A DNA stretch of 36,411 nt from Clostridia bacterium (lineage in GTDB: Bacteria > Bacillota > Clostridia > Christensenellales > Borkfalkiaceae). The notes under the pieces were generated by a model that did no database searches, was not told where the DNA came from, and saw nothing but the letters and a program-made list of their open reading frames with translations. Shown one piece after another: positions 33,781 through 36,411 of the stretch (positions within the stretch are counted from its first letter, which is position 1; each line of letters begins with the position of its first letter). The DNA lies in NCBI GenBank assembly GCA_017396365.1, contig JAFQMD010000019.1:1-36411 (forward strand), in the 5' to 3' direction. The translations under genes were made by a program, and so were the position numbers.

Positions 33781-34638
33781 TTAACTTAAAAAGAAAATCG
33801 CAATAGAGCCAACGCCCGTGTGGGATGCAATTACAGGTTCTAAATAGTCTATTTCAACGTTGATATTTAAAGAGTTTTTAATTCTTTCAGCCATTTGAGT
33901 TGCGTCTTTTTCGCAGTCGGCGTGGGCTATATAAACGGTAGTGTTTTTATCGTTTGTGATATTGTTTTCAATTATTTTAATAAGGCTCGTTATAGATTGT
34001 TTTCTTGAAATAACCTTGCTTAAAGCAACGAGTTTGCCGTGTTCGTTTACTTTAATTATAGGTTTAATTTTAATTAAAGAGCCGAGTTTGTAGGAAATTG
34101 AACTGAGCCTACCGCCTTGATATAAGTAGTAAAGGTCGTCAACAGTAACGTATGTATTCATCTTTAAACGGTTGTTTAAAACAAAGTCGTACGCATTTTT
34201 AACCGTTTTTCCGTTTTCTCGCATTTCAACGCATTTGTTGACGAAAAATCTTTGTCCAAGAGAGCCAGTAAGGGTATCCGCGCAGTAAATTTCTGCGTTT
34301 GGGTATTTTTCTAAAATCATTTCTTTGGCAAGTAGCGCCGAATTAAAAGTAGCGCTTACGCCGTTAGAAAAGCCCACGTATAAAACGGGTTGATTGTTTT
34401 TTACCGCCTTTTCAAATTCTTCAAAGTATTGATTTTCGTTTGCGCACGAAGTCGAAAGTTTAGGTCTTTTGTGTAGTAACGAATAAAAGTCTGCGGTTGC
34501 AAGTTGATTGTTTTTGTCAAAAGCAGGTTTAACTTCGCCGTTTGATACATAGTATAAAGTTATAATTGAAATTTGATTTCTTTCCGCGTAATCTAATTTT
34601 AAAGACGCTGTTGAATCGGTTATAATTTTAAAACTCAT
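33781..34638 (-). CDS. DegV-family fatty-acid-binding protein
   Basis: The 285 residues match DegV: 'IITDSTASL' at the N-terminus, 'KLSTSCANENQYFEEF', 'SNGVSATFNSA', 'YQGGRLS' and a final 'SHTGVGSIAIFF'. Family members (FakB) hold a fatty acid for the kinase FakA. Whether this one works with a FakA cannot be told here. A GGAGAA ribosome site and a TATAAT box on this strand (34687-34692) precede it. Its leader has a small GTAAGA/TCTTAC hairpin (34660-34675). Confidence 0.88.
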   Translation of the reverse strand: MSFKIITDSTASLKLDYAERNQISIITLYYVSNGEVKPAFDKNNQLATADFYSLLHKRPKLSTSCANENQYFEEFEKAVKNNQPVLYVGFSNGVSATFNSALLAKEMILEKYPNAEIYCADTLTGSLGQRFFVNKCVEMRENGKTVKNAYDFVLNNRLKMNTYVTVDDLYYLYQGGRLSSISYKLGSLIKIKPIIKVNEHGKLVALSKVISRKQSITSLIKIIENNITNDKNTTVYIAHADCEKDATQMAERIKNSLNINVEIDYLEPVIASHTGVGSIAIFFLS

Positions 34639-34770
34639 AAATTTCTCCTAAAAAGTAGTGTAAGAAATGTCTTACGATTGTATTTTATTATATTAAAAAA
34701 ATAAATACACCCTATTTAGCGCTCTTTAATATCTAAGCATGAAAAACTGTCGGTAGGTAAGAAAATTTCA

Positions 34771-34789
34771 ATTCTACTCACAGTAGAAT
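34771..34789. promoter_or_regulatory. Perfect palindrome upstream of rdgB
   Basis: ATTCTACT-CAC-AGTAGAAT is a perfect inverted repeat five bases before a TAAAAT box (34794-34799). It is a possible operator, in the gap between divergent degV and rdgB. Confidence 0.5.
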
Positions 34790-34811
34790 TTGTTAAAATA
34801 CACGCAAAAAC

Positions 34812-34840
34812 TTTACAAATAAGTTAAATTTTGATAAAAT
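34812..34840 (+). promoter_or_regulatory. Promoter of rdgB
   Basis: TTTACA (34812-34817), 17 bp, TAAAAT (34835-34840), 20 bp before the ATG at 34860. Confidence 0.75.
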
Positions 34841-34859
34841 ACGTACTTGGAGAATAAAT

Positions 34860-35432
34860 ATGAAAAAATTAGTAGTAGCATCAAACAATAAAGGCAAGAT
34901 CAAAGAAATAAAAGAGATTTTAAAGGATAAATACCAAGTCGTGTCTATGGGCGAAATGGGTTACGCAGGCGATATTGAAGAAAACGGCGAAACCTTTTTT
35001 GAAAACGCGCTTATAAAAGCAAAGACTATATCCGAGTTTTTCGGTTGCGACGCTTTGGCTGACGATAGTGGTCTTTGCGTAGAGGCTTTAAACGGCGCGC
35101 CCGGGGTATATTCTGCTCGCTACGCAGGCGAACACGGCGACGATAAAGCGAATAGAGATTTGCTTTTAAAAAATCTTGACGGAAAGACTAATCGCAGGGC
35201 AAAATTCGTAAGTTCAATCGTTTTGGTGAAGGCTGACGGAAGCGTCGTGCAAGGTCTTGGCGAAACTTACGGAACTATCGGATATAGCGAAGAAGGAACA
35301 AACGGATTTGGTTATGACTGTATTTTTATATCCGACGATTTAGGCGTTAGTTTCGGTCTTGCCTCGGACGAGCAAAAAAATAGCGTAAGCCACCGTTATC
35401 GCGGTTTAATCGACTTATTGAATAACTTATGA
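34860..35432 (+). CDS. rdgB: XTP/dITP diphosphatase (HAM1 family)
   Basis: Hydrolyses deaminated purine nucleoside triphosphates to monophosphates, keeping inosine and xanthine out of DNA. The 190 residues show SNNKGKIKEI, 'ADDSGLCVEALNGAPGVYSARYAG', 'FGYDCIF' and 'SHRYRGL', all standard. GGAG precedes the ATG. The stop overlaps the next start (ATGA), the usual coupling with yfcE-type phosphodiesterase genes in Bacillota. Confidence 0.95.
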   Translation: MKKLVVASNNKGKIKEIKEILKDKYQVVSMGEMGYAGDIEENGETFFENALIKAKTISEFFGCDALADDSGLCVEALNGAPGVYSARYAGEHGDDKANRDLLLKNLDGKTNRRAKFVSSIVLVKADGSVVQGLGETYGTIGYSEEGTNGFGYDCIFISDDLGVSFGLASDEQKNSVSHRYRGLIDLLNNL

Positions 35433-35908
35433 TAAAAATAACGGTAATTTCAGACACTCACGGCAATCTTCGAGATATCGACGCATTAGCGGAAATTATG
35501 TTGGAGAGCGATATGGTTTTTCATCTTGGCGATCATTACGACGATATGAAAAACTATTATCACGTATTAGGGGAAAAACTCTATCGCGTTCACGGTAATT
35601 GTGACTGGGGCAGTTTAAAAGATATTGTCGTAAAAGTTGGCGACGTAAAGATTTTTGCAACTCACGGCGATTTATACGGCGCAAAGCAAAGCGACGAAAA
35701 ACTTATAGATAAAGCAAAGCGTGAAGGGTGCTCGGTGGTTTTGTTTGGACATACCCATAACCCCGAAATTTATCATAAGGACGGTGTTTTGCTAATAAAT
35801 CCAGGGTCTCTTAGTAAATATGCGAGTAAAAAGACTTTTGCATATATAGTTGTTTGTGGCGAAAAAGTAACTCCGATAATAAACGAAAAGTTTTTTCAAG
35901 GTAAATAA
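35429..35908 (+). CDS. YfcE-type metallophosphodiesterase
   Basis: The 159 residues carry the metallophosphatase set: D9-x-H11 in ISDTHGN, GDHYD, 'VHGNCDW', ATHGD and 'FGHTHNP', ending in 'LINPGSLS'. It acts on phosphodiesters with two metal ions; the natural substrate is unknown. It is coupled by four overlapping bases to rdgB. Confidence 0.92.
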   Translation: MIKITVISDTHGNLRDIDALAEIMLESDMVFHLGDHYDDMKNYYHVLGEKLYRVHGNCDWGSLKDIVVKVGDVKIFATHGDLYGAKQSDEKLIDKAKREGCSVVLFGHTHNPEIYHKDGVLLINPGSLSKYASKKTFAYIVVCGEKVTPIINEKFFQGK

Positions 35909-35989
35909 GTTAAAAATTTACTTAAATTAAGCAAAAAAAAGCGACAAAAAAAATACTTTAAAATTTTTTAAAAAACCGATTGAAAACGA

Positions 35990-36018
35990 TTGACATTGCA
36001 CTTAAATTTTGATAAAAT
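35990..36018 (+). promoter_or_regulatory. Promoter of the tRNA cluster
   Basis: TTGACA (35990-35995), 17 bp, TAAAAT (36013-36018), 22 bp before the first tRNA. Confidence 0.85.
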
Positions 36019-36040
36019 AAGCAAGCATTGTGAACGAGAT

Positions 36041-36114
36041 GCGGGTGTAGTTCAATGGTAGAACCCCAGCCTTCCAAGCTGGTCGCGTGGGTCCGATTCC
36101 CATCACCCGCTCCA
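36041..36114 (+). tRNA. tRNA-Gly, anticodon TCC
   Basis: GCGGGTG/CACCCGC acceptor, anticodon loop CTTCCAA, T arm with GTCCGATTC, encoded CCA. Confidence 0.95.
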
Positions 36115-36161
36115 TTGTATGCTTGTGGGCATAGAGTAGGGATTTACCGGCACAACGATAT

Positions 36162-36238
36162 GCGCCTGTAGCTCAGCTGGATAGAGCACCGCCCTTCTAA
36201 GGCGGGTGTCAGGGGTTCGAATCCCTTCAGGCGCGCCA
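36162..36238 (+). tRNA. tRNA-Arg, anticodon TCT
   Basis: GCGCCTG/CAGGCGC acceptor, anticodon loop CTTCTAA (reads AGA), T loop TTCGAAT, encoded CCA. Confidence 0.95.
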
Positions 36239-36242
36239 GCAT

Positions 36243-36320
36243 GGCGGGAGTAGCGCAGATGGTTAGAGCGTCAGATTGTGGTCCTGAAGGTCGTGGGTTC
36301 GACTCCCATCTCCCGCCCCA
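36243..36320 (+). tRNA. tRNA-His, anticodon GTG
   Basis: GCGGGAG/CTCCCGC acceptor with the extra G at -1 (36243) opposite C73, typical of tRNA-His. The anticodon loop is TTGTGGT. The last pair of the anticodon stem is an A-C mismatch. CCA is encoded. Confidence 0.94.
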
Positions 36321-36330
36321 TTAAATATAC

Positions 36331-36405
36331 TGGGGTGTCGCCAAGCGGTAAGGCACTGGATTTTGATTCCAGCATCCGTAGGTTCGAATCCTGCCACCCC
36401 AGCCA
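36331..36405 (+). tRNA. tRNA-Gln, anticodon TTG
   Basis: TGGGGTG/CACCCCA acceptor, anticodon loop TTTTGAT (reads CAA), T loop TTCGAAT, encoded CCA. Confidence 0.95.
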
Positions 36406-36411
36406 AATTTA

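Overview
The window reads as chromosomal DNA from a low-GC, Gram-positive-type bacterium, most likely an uncultured member of Bacillota class Clostridia. The support is AAGGAG-type ribosome sites, sigma-A-like promoters (TTGACA, 17 bp, TATAAT or TAAAAT), a comEC-holA gene pair, cdaA, DegV, a YfcC-type carrier, and tRNA genes with encoded CCA. TGA is used as a stop, so the code is standard. The placement is inferred from gene content, not from a marker gene.

Left and central part (about 1-18,510). An IS30-family insertion sequence runs off the left edge. Behind a consensus promoter with nested palindromes lies a one-directional cluster of twelve genes. In order these encode: a GrpE-like acidic protein; an Hsp70 without a lid; a small SUKH-like protein; an Hsp70 whose lid is replaced by a von Willebrand A (vWA) domain; two paralogous proteins with J-like domains lacking the HPD motif (the second also carries zinc ribbons, a TPR-like helical stretch and FN3-like domains); a structured intergenic repeat; a soluble zinc-ribbon GTPase of the double-GTPase (DO-GTPase) type; a large GAP1-type partner; a tiny membrane protein; a membrane-anchored zinc-ribbon GTPase; a transglutaminase-like protein with an intact Cys-His-Asp triad; and a multi-pass membrane protein. 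I infer one chaperone-and-GTPase assembly spanning cytosol and membrane. The component families are known, but I do not recognise this combination as a named system. It is the best candidate here for an undescribed one.

Central to right part (about 18,570-36,000). Ordinary metabolic and housekeeping genes follow: KDPG aldolase and KDG kinase; a CDF-like membrane protein; a PlsC-like acyltransferase overlapping a YfcC carrier; an MBL-fold hydrolase; a ComEC-like channel; holA; cdaA; a 36-residue membrane peptide; aspartate kinase; a second PlsC-like acyltransferase overlapping a GltS-like symporter; DegV; RdgB; and a YfcE-type phosphodiesterase. A tRNA cluster (Gly, Arg, His, Gln) ends the window.

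The non-coding parts are rich. Two far-apart copies (10.3 kb and 24.8 kb) of a 58-bp compound hairpin differ mostly by paired substitutions that keep the stem. A probable 6S RNA lies beside the second copy. Palindromic repeats whose ends copy the 3' end of tRNA-Glu lie next to that tRNA. Three 94-bp tandem hairpin repeats lie at 30.7-31.0 kb.
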